A stretch of 8,038 bases of DNA from assembly GCA_046542305.1 (NCBI GenBank), contig JBKHBQ010000183.1, positions 1-8,038 on the forward strand, read 5' to 3'. This DNA is from JBKHBQ01 sp046542305 (GTDB lineage: Bacteria; Bacteroidota; Bacteroidia; Bacteroidales; 4484-276). Position numbers and translations under genes: made by a program. The notes under the pieces are model-generated. The model saw only the letters and a program-made list of their open reading frames with translations. It had not been told where the DNA came from and did not search any database. This document shows, piece after piece, positions 1-5,637 of this stretch (within the stretch, counting starts at the first letter, position 1; each line of letters starts with the position of its first letter).

Positions 1-1
1 C

Positions 2-469
2 ATTGCCGAAGTGCAGCGCATAAAGCAGGAAAAAGCCATAAAGCAGGTGATGCCCGGATTTACCGAATTGCAGGAGCAGAAAGTGCAGGTAGCGGAAGGC
101 ACCGATTCGGTGAGTATATTTAAGGGATTTAAAGACCAGCAGGAAGTAGGTGTGGCTGTAAATGCTTTTACCTACCAGGGCTACAGCGGACTGATCAGGG
201 TGCTTGTGGGCTTCAAACCCGATGGTACCATCACCAACATCGAAGTGCTCGAGCAAAAAGAAACCCCGGGTCTGGGAACCAAAATGGCCGAGCCGTTCTT
301 TAAGGACCAGTTCGTGGGAAAAAACCCGGCCTCTTCCAAACTGCAGGTGACAAAAGACGGCGGCGAAATTGATGCCATCACTGCAGCTACCATCACTTCC
401 AGGGCTTTTTGTGATGCCGTGGACCAGGCTTACAATACCTTTGAAAAAACGAAAAACCAACAAAACTAA
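2..469 (+). CDS. rnfG: Rnf complex subunit G (FMN-binding), 5' end cut by window
   Basis: This is the C-terminal part of RnfG, the covalently flavinylated subunit of the Rnf ferredoxin:NAD+ oxidoreductase, which sits on the outer face of the inner membrane. The frame is open to the left edge, so the GTG at position 11 is not a start; the N-terminal membrane anchor lies outside the window. The FMN_bind domain is clear: VGFKPDGTITNIEVLEQ, then KETPGLGTK, then the flavin attachment region DAITAATITS. The Thr encoded at 389-391 is the expected FMN-phosphate acceptor. The local motif is T-A-A-T rather than the commoner S-G-A-T, a conservative variant. The TAA is followed by a GGGGGAG ribosome-binding sequence and rnfE starts 12 bp later, so the genes are an operon. 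Family assignment is secure; RnfG over NqrC follows from the neighbours rnfE and rnfA. Confidence 0.93.
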   Translation: MAEVQRIKQEKAIKQVMPGFTELQEQKVQVAEGTDSVSIFKGFKDQQEVGVAVNAFTYQGYSGLIRVLVGFKPDGTITNIEVLEQKETPGLGTKMAEPFFKDQFVGKNPASSKLQVTKDGGEIDAITAATITSRAFCDAVDQAYNTFEKTKNQQN

Positions 470-481
470 GGGGGAGCAGCA

Positions 482-1066
482 ATGAATCAATGGCTAAATT
501 TTTCGAAAGGATTTTTTAAGGAGAATGCGGTATTTGTGATGCTGCTGGGGATGTGCCCGGCATTGGCCGTAACCAGTTCGGCAATTAACGGACTGGGTAT
601 GGGGCTTGCCACCACCTTTGTACTGGTTATGGCGAATGTTGTGATTTCACTCATCAAAAACCTGATCCCAAATAAAGTAAGAATACCCACCTTTATCGTG
701 GTGATCGCATCGTTCGTAACTGTTGTCGACCTGGTCATGGCCGGTTATGCTCCTGCGTTACACGAACAGCTCGGTATTTTTATCCCGCTCATCGTAGTGA
801 ACTGTGTGGTGCTGGGCCGTGCCGAAGCTTTTGCTTCGCGTCAGAACCTGGTTTCTTCCATTATTGACGGGCTGGGGATGGGTCTTGGTTTTGCCATGGC
901 GCTTACCATTTTGGGTGCGGTTCGCGAATTGTTTGGCAATTATTCCTTCTTCGGAATGAAACTGTTAGACACCGACGGCATTCTGGTATTCATCCTGCCT
1001 CCGGGTGCGTTTATCGCCCTCGGATTTCTGATCGCATTTATTAATCGTGTTGTACGTAAAGCTTAA
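482..1066 (+). CDS. rnfE: Rnf complex membrane subunit E
   Basis: Integral inner-membrane subunit of the Rnf ion-translocating ferredoxin:NAD+ oxidoreductase, homologous to NqrD. The 194-residue product is nearly all hydrophobic helices. It shows the family signatures GMCPALAVTSSAINGLGMG at about residues 23-41, VVNCVVLGRAEAFA at 106-119 and DGLGMGLGFAMALT at 129-142. Cys25 and Cys108 are the two half-membrane cysteines that, by homology with the Nqr/Rnf family, pair with those of RnfA to hold an iron centre in the membrane. The ATG at 482 lies 6 bp after a GGGGGAG sequence (470-476), an unusually good ribosome-binding site for this lineage. Length is somewhat shorter than the proteobacterial RsxE, because the C-terminal tail is short. 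It is flanked by rnfG (12 bp) and rnfA (21 bp). Confidence 0.95.
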   Translation: MNQWLNFSKGFFKENAVFVMLLGMCPALAVTSSAINGLGMGLATTFVLVMANVVISLIKNLIPNKVRIPTFIVVIASFVTVVDLVMAGYAPALHEQLGIFIPLIVVNCVVLGRAEAFASRQNLVSSIIDGLGMGLGFAMALTILGAVRELFGNYSFFGMKLLDTDGILVFILPPGAFIALGFLIAFINRVVRKA

Positions 1067-1087
1067 CCGGAAACATTTTTTTTGAAC

Positions 1088-1666
1088 ATGGAATACATCA
1101 TCATAATCATCGGTTCGGTTCTTGTCAGCAACATCGTGCTGGCCAACTTTCTGGGTATTTGTCCCTTTCTTGGTGTGTCGGGTAAGCTCTCGACGGCTGC
1201 GGGAATGAGTGGCGCGGTTTTGTTTGTAATGACCATTGCATCCATCGTTACCTGGCTTATTCAGCATTACATCCTCAATCCGTTCGGCCTGGGGTTTCTG
1301 CAAACCATTTCATTTATCCTGGTAATCGCATCACTGGTGCAGGTTGTGGAAATCATCCTGAAAAAGGTGAGCCCTCCGTTGTACCAGGCCTTGGGCGTTT
1401 TTCTCCCTCTGATCACCACCAACTGTGCCATCATGGGTGTGGCCCTGCTGATCATGCAGCGCGAATACAACCTGGTGGCAGGCACGGTATATGCCATTGG
1501 CAATTCCATTGGCTTTGCCCTGGCGCTGGTGTTGTTTGCAGGATTGCGCGAGCACCTCGAATTGATGGATGTTCCCAAGGGGATGCGTGGAATGCCAATC
1601 GCACTGGTTGTGGCAGGTATTCTTTCGCTGGCATTTATGGGCTTCCTCAACATCGTTAAATTTTAG
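1088..1666 (+). CDS. rnfA: Rnf complex membrane subunit A
   Basis: Integral membrane subunit of the Rnf complex, homologous to NqrE and paralogous to RnfE with inverted topology. The 192-residue product begins MEYIIIIIGSVLVSNIVLAN and carries FLGICPFLGVSGK (Cys25), VSPPLYQALGVFLPLITTNC (Cys113) and YAIGNSIGFALALVLFAGLR, all typical of RnfA. The ATG at 1088 is chosen over an in-frame TTG two codons upstream because it gives the usual family N-terminus. There is no Shine-Dalgarno sequence, only a T/A-rich stretch before the start. It is the last recognisable rnf gene here; the order G-E-A at the operon end matches the B-C-D-G-E-A arrangement known in many bacteria. Transcription may continue into the MarC-family gene 79 bp downstream. 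Confidence 0.95.
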   Translation: MEYIIIIIGSVLVSNIVLANFLGICPFLGVSGKLSTAAGMSGAVLFVMTIASIVTWLIQHYILNPFGLGFLQTISFILVIASLVQVVEIILKKVSPPLYQALGVFLPLITTNCAIMGVALLIMQREYNLVAGTVYAIGNSIGFALALVLFAGLREHLELMDVPKGMRGMPIALVVAGILSLAFMGFLNIVKF

Positions 1667-1679
1667 ACGCATTTTTTTA

Positions 1680-1710
1680 TCAGCACAGAAGCTGACGGGA
1701 CTATTCCCGT
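1680..1710 (+). other. Two adjacent small hairpins in the rnfA-marC gap
   Basis: Two perfect 5-bp stems, each with a 6-nt loop, sit side by side: TCAGC/GCTGA (1680-1695) and ACGGG/CCCGT (1695-1710), sharing the base at 1695. A T-run (1672-1678) lies before rather than after them, so they do not look like an intrinsic terminator for rnfA. They could be an mRNA processing or leader structure ahead of the MarC-family gene, or coincidence. Short stems give low weight. Confidence 0.3.
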
Positions 1711-1745
1711 AATTCCGGATCAGGAAACAATACTTCAACATAGCC

Positions 1746-2402
1746 ATGCACGAAATGATTCTCTTTTCGGCAACTGTTTTCATGGGGCTTTTCGCCATCA
1801 TGAATCCCTTTGCCAATACTCCGATTTTCATCGGATTAACCCAGTCGGTCGACAGCAAGCAGAAAAAACTCATCGCATTCAACTCGCTGTTGTATGCGTT
1901 CATTATTGTGGCAGCATTTTGTGTTTTGGGACATTTTATTTTCAGCTTGTTTGGCATTACTTTACCTGCATTTAAAATCACCGGCGGAATTTTATTGTTC
2001 CTGGTGGGGTATAATCTTATTCAGGGGAAGGAAACGCCCGTCCACCATCCTTCAGATGAGCGTAAGCAGGAAATCAGGGAAAAGTTTGAAAACAACGAAA
2101 CCAACATTGCCATTTCGCCGCTGGCCATCCCGATACTTGCAGGGCCCGGCACCATATCCACCGCCATGAATTTTGTGGGTGCCAGTCCCGATTTTTCACA
2201 TATTCTCATCGTTATCATTGCTTTTGCTTTGCTTTGCCTGATCACTTACCTGATGTTTATTTCAGGTGAACGATTGATACGCATTCTGGGGCCGGGCCTG
2301 CTGAATGTGATCACCCGCATCATGGGGCTCATCCTGGCGGTGATTGCTACACAAATGGTGATCGGCGGCATACATGGTGCAAGGGAAATGTACGGCCAGT
2401 AG
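1746..2402 (+). CDS. MarC family (UPF0056) integral membrane protein
   Basis: Predicted six-TM inner-membrane protein of the MarC/UPF0056 family, 218 aa, the usual length. Visible signatures are LFAIMNPFANTPIFIGLT at residues 15-32, SPLAIPILAGPGTISTA at 124-140 and RIMGLILAVIATQMVIGGI at 191-209. A charged loop (about residues 94-120) divides the two three-helix halves. Family members were once linked to multiple antibiotic resistance and some are annotated as neutral amino-acid transporters; the substrate cannot be read from sequence, so no mar gene symbol is given. The ATG at 1746 is the outermost Met; a second Met is at codon 4. It lies 79 bp after rnfA on the same strand, with a pair of small hairpins in the gap, and its 3' end meets the tail of the opposing block. 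No clear terminator is visible after its TAG. Confidence 0.9.
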   Translation: MHEMILFSATVFMGLFAIMNPFANTPIFIGLTQSVDSKQKKLIAFNSLLYAFIIVAAFCVLGHFIFSLFGITLPAFKITGGILLFLVGYNLIQGKETPVHHPSDERKQEIREKFENNETNIAISPLAIPILAGPGTISTAMNFVGASPDFSHILIVIIAFALLCLITYLMFISGERLIRILGPGLLNVITRIMGLILAVIATQMVIGGIHGAREMYGQ

Positions 2403-2439
2403 CCGTTATTTCGGTTCTGCCGGAAATTTCTTCGTGTTT

Positions 2440-2611
2440 CACGCCTTCTTCCTCATCGGATTTAATAAAAAGCGAAACCATCAGAGCGGGATTCTCTTCA
2501 ACCCGGCTCAGGCCGCGTTGCGGAAGTTCATCGGCAACAGCATTATCAATGCGTTCCTTATCGAATTTCGATAAGATCTTCGCTGCCTTTTACCCAGCAG
2601 TAAAATGGCAT
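2440..2611 (-). pseudogene. Decayed second DUF4136 copy (frameshifted fragment)
   Basis: Read on the minus strand, this stretch encodes a relic of the DUF4136 gene just upstream of it. From 2611, ATG-PFYCWVKGSEDLIE matches SFYGWAKGSEQVIN of the intact gene, then hits TAA at 2560-2558. In the next frame, from about 2571, SKFDKERIDNAVADEL, QRGL and MVSLFIKSDEEEGV match RFTQESVENAVANEL, ARGL and TVSLFIQFDQKKGV. By hand alignment about 25 of 51 residues are identical, with one gap matching a 2-nt loss. The signal peptide, the Gly/Tyr-rich loop and the C-terminal LVIDIFD part are missing, and similarity ends near 2440, about 40 bp from the marC-like stop. It begins 5 bp after the TAA of the intact gene, so a tandem duplication followed by decay is the simplest reading. 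The remnant is too diverged to be a recent copy. Confidence 0.72.
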
Positions 2612-2615
2612 ATTT

Positions 2616-3215
2616 TTATCCCCGGCTGGTTGGTCGGTTGGGCTTTTCTGGTTTTACCGGGTAGTTTTGCATGATGTCGTTTACCGCCTTTTTAATTCCG
2701 TATTCCCGGTTGTTGGGGTTTTCATCCACGGTTTTCGACCCTACGCCCTGCCAGATCAGTTCCCGTGCCTGATGGTCGAAAATATCGATCACCAGCGTTC
2801 CCACCACGTAATCGTATTCCTGGTAGCGTGTGGTGGTGTAGCCATAACCCCATCCCCAGCCCGGACCGTAACGATAACCATAGGGCCCGGCGCCATAGTG
2901 CTCGGTGTAAGGTGTAACGCCTTTTTTCTGGTCGAATTGAATGAACAGCGAAACCGTAAGATCCCCGCCTTTCTGAACATATTTCAAACCGCGTGCATTC
3001 AGTTCGTTGGCTACGGCATTCTCGACGGATTCCTGGGTAAACCGGTTTATCACCTGCTCACTACCTTTGGCCCAGCCATAAAAGGAATACGTTTGATATT
3101 TGCTGAAATCCGCTTCCTTGTCATAAGCATAGGAAACATTAATTTTTGAAGAGCAGCCCTGTATAAAAAAGCCGGCTGCGATTAATAAAACGGCCAACGC
3201 AATGTGTTTATTCAT
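2616..3215 (-). CDS. DUF4136 domain lipoprotein
   Basis: Predicted envelope lipoprotein of 199 aa in the DUF4136 family, whose function is unknown. The N-terminus MNKHIALAVLLIAAGFFIQGC is a lipoprotein signal with lipobox I-Q-G-C and acylated Cys21, followed by SS. The domain spans about residues 25-183: DFSKYQTYSFYGW, ENAVANELNARGL, DLTVSLFIQFDQ, a Gly/Tyr-rich segment at 107-126 and GTLVIDIFDHQARELIWQG at 129-147. The C-terminus is Pro-rich. The frame is open further upstream, but the ATG at 3215 is chosen because it starts the signal peptide. It overlaps the stop of the channel gene by 8 bp (ATGAATAA), which suggests translational coupling. It is the last gene of the minus-strand operon, followed at once by a decayed copy of itself. 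Confidence 0.88.
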   Translation of the reverse strand: MNKHIALAVLLIAAGFFIQGCSSKINVSYAYDKEADFSKYQTYSFYGWAKGSEQVINRFTQESVENAVANELNARGLKYVQKGGDLTVSLFIQFDQKKGVTPYTEHYGAGPYGYRYGPGWGWGYGYTTTRYQEYDYVVGTLVIDIFDHQARELIWQGVGSKTVDENPNNREYGIKKAVNDIMQNYPVKPEKPNRPTSRG

Positions 3216-3900
3216 TTGTAGATTGTTGATTGATACCTGAATATTTTTGCCGGCCGGCAAATTTACCAACCAGCAAGGCAATGATGATGGCAATGTAAAG
3301 CTGACCCGAAATGCTGATAAATGTCGCCAATGACCTTGCAATGGGTGTGCCCGGCACAATATCGCCGTATCCGACTGTGGATATCGTTATCAGCACAAAA
3401 TATACAAAGCTGCTGAAACTGCCGGCGTCGTACCCCGAAACCATATCTCCCTCGGGAAAGTTCAGGGTATTGGGATTGATGCTGACCAGCAGCCCGATAA
3501 TCAGCGAATACATAATACCTAATAGTAAATATCCATTGATGGATTGGAGAATCACCTTTTGATTCACCGTTAGGGATCGTGAAATGGTAGCGATGAAGCT
3601 GAAAACGATGGCGCAAAAAAACGCCACGCCTGCTATTCTCGATAACCAGATCAGGATGTCGAAACGAAACAAAATGGAAATCCAGAGCAGAACCAGGGAA
3701 ATCATCGATGCGGTGAGGATGGTGTTTTTATATCTTTCGATGTTCAGTGCCGACAGGATAAATATCAGGGTTAGGCAGATATTGTATGCGTGGCTTTCAA
3801 CACCGGAAGGTAACAGTGGTATACCGTACAGAAACATAAGCACGAAAAACAAAAGCGAATAATTCCATGCCAGCAACAAACGAATGATCCTGTTTTTCAT
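3208..3900 (-). CDS. Six-TM potassium-channel-like membrane protein
   Basis: Predicted K+-selective ion channel with an Ion_trans_2-type pore. With the start used here the protein is 230 aa. Hydrophobic segments lie at about 7-30, 38-55, 60-79, 83-106, 118-141 and 190-212; the pore loop at 161-180 ends in ITISTVGYGDIVPG, with the canonical filter T175-V-G-Y-G179 followed by Asp180. This is the 6TM layout of voltage-gated channels, but the fourth segment (ILIWLSRIAGVAFFCAIVFS) lacks the regular Arg/Lys ladder, so voltage sensing is doubtful. No RCK or cyclic-nucleotide domain follows; the tail after TM6 is under 20 residues. The start is uncertain: ATG 3900 has GGGAAG upstream and an A-rich context, while in-frame ATG 3918 and GTG 3942 are alternatives. 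The 3' end overlaps the DUF4136 start by 8 bp. Confidence 0.85.
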   Translation of the reverse strand: MKNRIIRLLLAWNYSLLFFVLMFLYGIPLLPSGVESHAYNICLTLIFILSALNIERYKNTILTASMISLVLLWISILFRFDILIWLSRIAGVAFFCAIVFSFIATISRSLTVNQKVILQSINGYLLLGIMYSLIIGLLVSINPNTLNFPEGDMVSGYDAGSFSSFVYFVLITISTVGYGDIVPGTPIARSLATFISISGQLYIAIIIALLVGKFAGRQKYSGINQQSTNE

Positions 3901-3948
3901 TTTGAACTTCCCATACATGAATAACTTGTCATTTACGGTCACAAGCGA

Positions 3949-4470
3949 TCATTCATTCCTGATAATGTAAATGATCTTTTCTCCGGCTTCGGCATATTTA
4001 TCCCATTTCCGACCGGGCGCCGCGAAAACAAGCTCATCCTGTTCTGTGCTGATGCGGATTTCGGGGGGGCTTTCGGCAATGATGAAGCGTTCCAGATCAT
4101 CGAAACCGATCTTTGAACTGTACCGGTGCACCCACATCTTTTTTTCGAAATCCATAAACAGCTTTTTGGCTGCGGCTTTAATCCGGTAGCCGTTTATTTC
4201 GATATTGATCGAATCTGCCGGATTGGCCGCTTTCCAGTGATAGGTATAGTTGAGGATGGCGCTGTCGTTGCCGTGCCGGTACGAAATATCAAAAGCCAGC
4301 TCGCTGTGGTTTTCGCTGCATTCGAAGTCTTCGTTTGGATAAAAGAAAAACAGATCGCCGCCTTCCTGGGTGTGCCTGGAATAGTATTTATCAAGCTTCT
4401 GCGCACCTGCGGAAAGCGAAAGGACCACGGCGAAAATCAAAAACAGGCCGGCAGATTTCAGTCGATTCAT
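3949..4470 (-). CDS. Secreted protein of unknown function
   Basis: I do not recognise a family. The 173-aa product has a Sec signal peptide (basic MNRLK, hydrophobic core GLFLIFAVVLSLS) with likely cleavage after A-G-A at residue 23, leaving mature Gln24. The mature part (about 150 aa) is rich in aromatic and charged residues and has a single Cys in EDFECSENH, so no disulfide is expected. Alternating patterns such as ILNYTYHWKA, SINIEINGYRIKA and EIRISTEQDELVF suggest beta strands. No catalytic motif is apparent. The ATG overlaps the stop of the upstream lipoprotein gene by 4 bp (ATGA), and the channel gene follows within 6-48 bp depending on its start. This firm linkage to a channel and two lipoproteins suggests a periplasmic or outer-membrane-associated role in the same process, which is inference. 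Confidence 0.75.
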   Translation of the reverse strand: MNRLKSAGLFLIFAVVLSLSAGAQKLDKYYSRHTQEGGDLFFFYPNEDFECSENHSELAFDISYRHGNDSAILNYTYHWKAANPADSINIEINGYRIKAAAKKLFMDFEKKMWVHRYSSKIGFDDLERFIIAESPPEIRISTEQDELVFAAPGRKWDKYAEAGEKIIYIIRNE

Positions 4471-4952
4471 GGATTGATGATTTCTAAAAGTTTGTCGTTA
4501 TGATAATAGTCTGCGATCAGGGCCGAATCTGAATGAATCACATCGATGAGAATGCTTTGCTTTTCGAGATCCTCTGGCACAATTTCACGATAAATATACC
4601 TGTCTTTTCTTTTTAGAAACAGTGCATGGTATTCACGTTCCTTCATGTCGATAATTTCGAAATCACCGTGCTTAATGATCTTGATCACGGCGATGGGGTC
4701 GAGGTCGCCTACCACGGAGGTGTAAATGGTATCGAACAGGACGAGTGCCTTGCCCTGAAAATGGGAGGTCGCCTTAAGCCTGACGATAGAGTCGAAGAGG
4801 TTGTCAGCGTAATCATCAAAATCCATCACATCGGCTTCCGTTGCTGCAACATCGGTTTGCAGCCCGACAGGCACACTGGGCTGATGCTCACCGCATGCAA
4901 CCATTGTGGTGATCAGCCCGAGAAGTATCAGGTATTTAATCCGCATGTTCAT
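4467..4952 (-). CDS. Lipoprotein of unknown function
   Basis: No family is recognised. The 161-aa product begins MNMRIKYLILLGLITTMVAC, a lipoprotein signal with lipobox M-V-A-C and acylated Cys20. The mature protein is acidic near its start (ATEADVMDFDDYADNLFDS) and then alternates hydrophobic and charged stretches such as GKALVLFDTIYTSVVGDLDP and REYHALFLKRKDRYIYREI, suggesting a compact alpha/beta fold. It has no Cys in the mature part. ATG 4952 is used; ATG 4946 two codons on is equally possible, and an upstream in-frame TTG would add six residues for no gain. It is the first gene of the overlapping minus-strand operon, sharing ATGA with the next gene. A terminator-like hairpin ends only about 13 nt before its start, so its expression may be controlled there. 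Confidence 0.75.
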   Translation of the reverse strand: MNMRIKYLILLGLITTMVACGEHQPSVPVGLQTDVAATEADVMDFDDYADNLFDSIVRLKATSHFQGKALVLFDTIYTSVVGDLDPIAVIKIIKHGDFEIIDMKEREYHALFLKRKDRYIYREIVPEDLEKQSILIDVIHSDSALIADYYHNDKLLEIINP

Positions 4953-4964
4953 GTTGTTTTGATC

Positions 4965-5009
4965 AAACAAAAACGGGAGAAACCTGAACTGCGGTCCAAA
5001 TTCCTCCCG
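4965..5009 (-). terminator. Terminator-like hairpin before the lipoprotein/channel operon
   Basis: On the minus strand CGGGAGGAA (5009-5001) can pair with TTTCTCCCG (4982-4974), a 9-bp stem with one G-U pair and an 18-nt loop. The run TTTTTGTTT (4973-4965) follows. It lies 39 bp after the TRL-like gene and fits an intrinsic terminator for it. The T-run ends about 13 nt before the next start codon, leaving no room for a separate promoter after it. Attenuated read-through is therefore possible. The long loop lowers confidence. Confidence 0.5.
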
Positions 5010-5048
5010 GTAAGCCTTATGGGTTACGAAAAGAAAACTCGCAACCGT

Positions 5049-5360
5049 TTATTCACCGTAAACAACTACAGTGAAGCTGGCTACAATTCCGAGTATGCTG
5101 TTTGCTTCGTAATCAACGTGGTGAATACTAGTGATACCAGCAGACCTTGCAGCAGCTTCGATACTGGCGTCACCTGTAGCAATGAGGCCAAGGATCGACT
5201 GCATTTTGGCGGTTCCAACTTTGCTCGATCCCGTGTTGCTTGTAACAGCCAACGGAGCTTTCACGTCAGTGTAGAGGAAACCTGTTACAGGCGCACCTAC
5301 AAATGCGCCACAGCTGCTTAAAAAGCCAGCAATCAGAAGTAATGCAAAAAATTTTCTCAT
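5049..5360 (-). CDS. TRL-like family lipoprotein
   Basis: Small 103-aa lipoprotein. MRKFFALLLIAGFLSSC is a lipoprotein signal with lipobox L-S-S-C and Cys17. The rest matches the TRL-like family pattern: GFLYTDVKAPLAVT, then KVGTAKMQSILGLIATGDAS at about 47-66, EAAARSAGITSIHHVDYEAN at 68-87 and SILGIVASFTVVVYGE at the end. The family has no established biochemical role; the mature protein resembles small outer-membrane-anchored domains made of one repeat-like alpha/beta unit. ATG 5360 is supported by AAAAGGAGA eight bases upstream, an unusually strong Shine-Dalgarno for this lineage, hinting at high expression. It is divergent from murB across an AT-rich 277-bp region, and 96 bp before the unknown lipoprotein on the same strand. 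Confidence 0.85.
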   Translation of the reverse strand: MRKFFALLLIAGFLSSCGAFVGAPVTGFLYTDVKAPLAVTSNTGSSKVGTAKMQSILGLIATGDASIEAAARSAGITSIHHVDYEANSILGIVASFTVVVYGE

Positions 5361-5367
5361 AATGTAA

Positions 5368-5376
5368 TCTCCTTTT
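5368..5376 (-). promoter_or_regulatory. Strong Shine-Dalgarno of the TRL-like gene
   Basis: Minus-strand AAAAGGAGA with AGGAG about 8 nt before the ATG at 5360. It fixes the start and stands out, since most other starts in this window (rnfA, murB, the MarC-family gene) have no comparable sequence. Confidence 0.6.
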
Positions 5377-5449
5377 AATTGTTAAAGATGTCATTTGTTA
5401 AAATGAAGTACAAATATTAGTATTTTGAACGGATTATAAAAGGATGACG

Positions 5450-5463
5450 ATAGAAAATTCTAT
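5450..5463. repeat. Inverted repeat in the TRL/murB divergent region
   Basis: ATAGAA-AA-TTCTAT is a 6-bp perfect dyad with a 2-bp centre, in the divergent intergenic region (5361-5637). A second, wider dyad ATCATA/TATGAT (5470-5475 and 5492-5497) lies close by. The region is strongly AT-rich compared with the genes, has no coding signal I can see, and presumably carries the promoters for both the TRL-like gene and murB. A regulator site is possible, but AT-rich DNA produces such dyads by chance. Confidence 0.3.
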
Positions 5464-5637
5464 TAAATAATCATAATTTATTGTTAATGAATATGATATT
5501 TTGGCCCTTAAAACGCTCTTTTTTTTCGGCTGAAACCGGCGCTATCCTTTTATTGTAGAGTGATAGCTTCAGGTAAGATAATGTGGGTTTTGTTTTTCTG
5601 GGTACTTTTACGGGAATTTTAATAAGCTTGCACACAT

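Noticed and set aside
1331..1981. Minus-strand open frame opposite rnfA and the MarC-family gene
   Set aside because: It is antisense to two well-recognised genes and its His/Cys/Gln-rich product looks like a mirror of membrane-protein codons.
2374..2574. Plus-strand small open frame after the MarC-family gene
   Set aside because: It starts inside that gene in another frame, and the same bases on the minus strand show DUF4136 similarity, which explains the region better.
2667..3149. Plus-strand open frame opposite the DUF4136 gene
   Set aside because: The minus strand carries a clear lipoprotein signal and DUF4136 domain; the plus frame is a shadow.
3216..3359. Upstream extension of the DUF4136 gene to an outer start
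   Set aside because: It would place 48 non-signal residues before a perfect lipoprotein signal and overlap the channel gene by about 150 bp.
4626..5321. Long plus-strand open frame (231 codons) across the TRL-like and unknown lipoprotein genes
   Set aside because: It is antisense to two genes with clear lipoprotein signals, crosses their intergenic hairpin, and its product has no signal, domain or sensible composition.
5589..5610. Possible murB promoter (TTTG then TACTTTTA)
   Set aside because: The -7-like box lacks the final G and the spacing is about 10 bp instead of about 20, so it is not reported as a feature.
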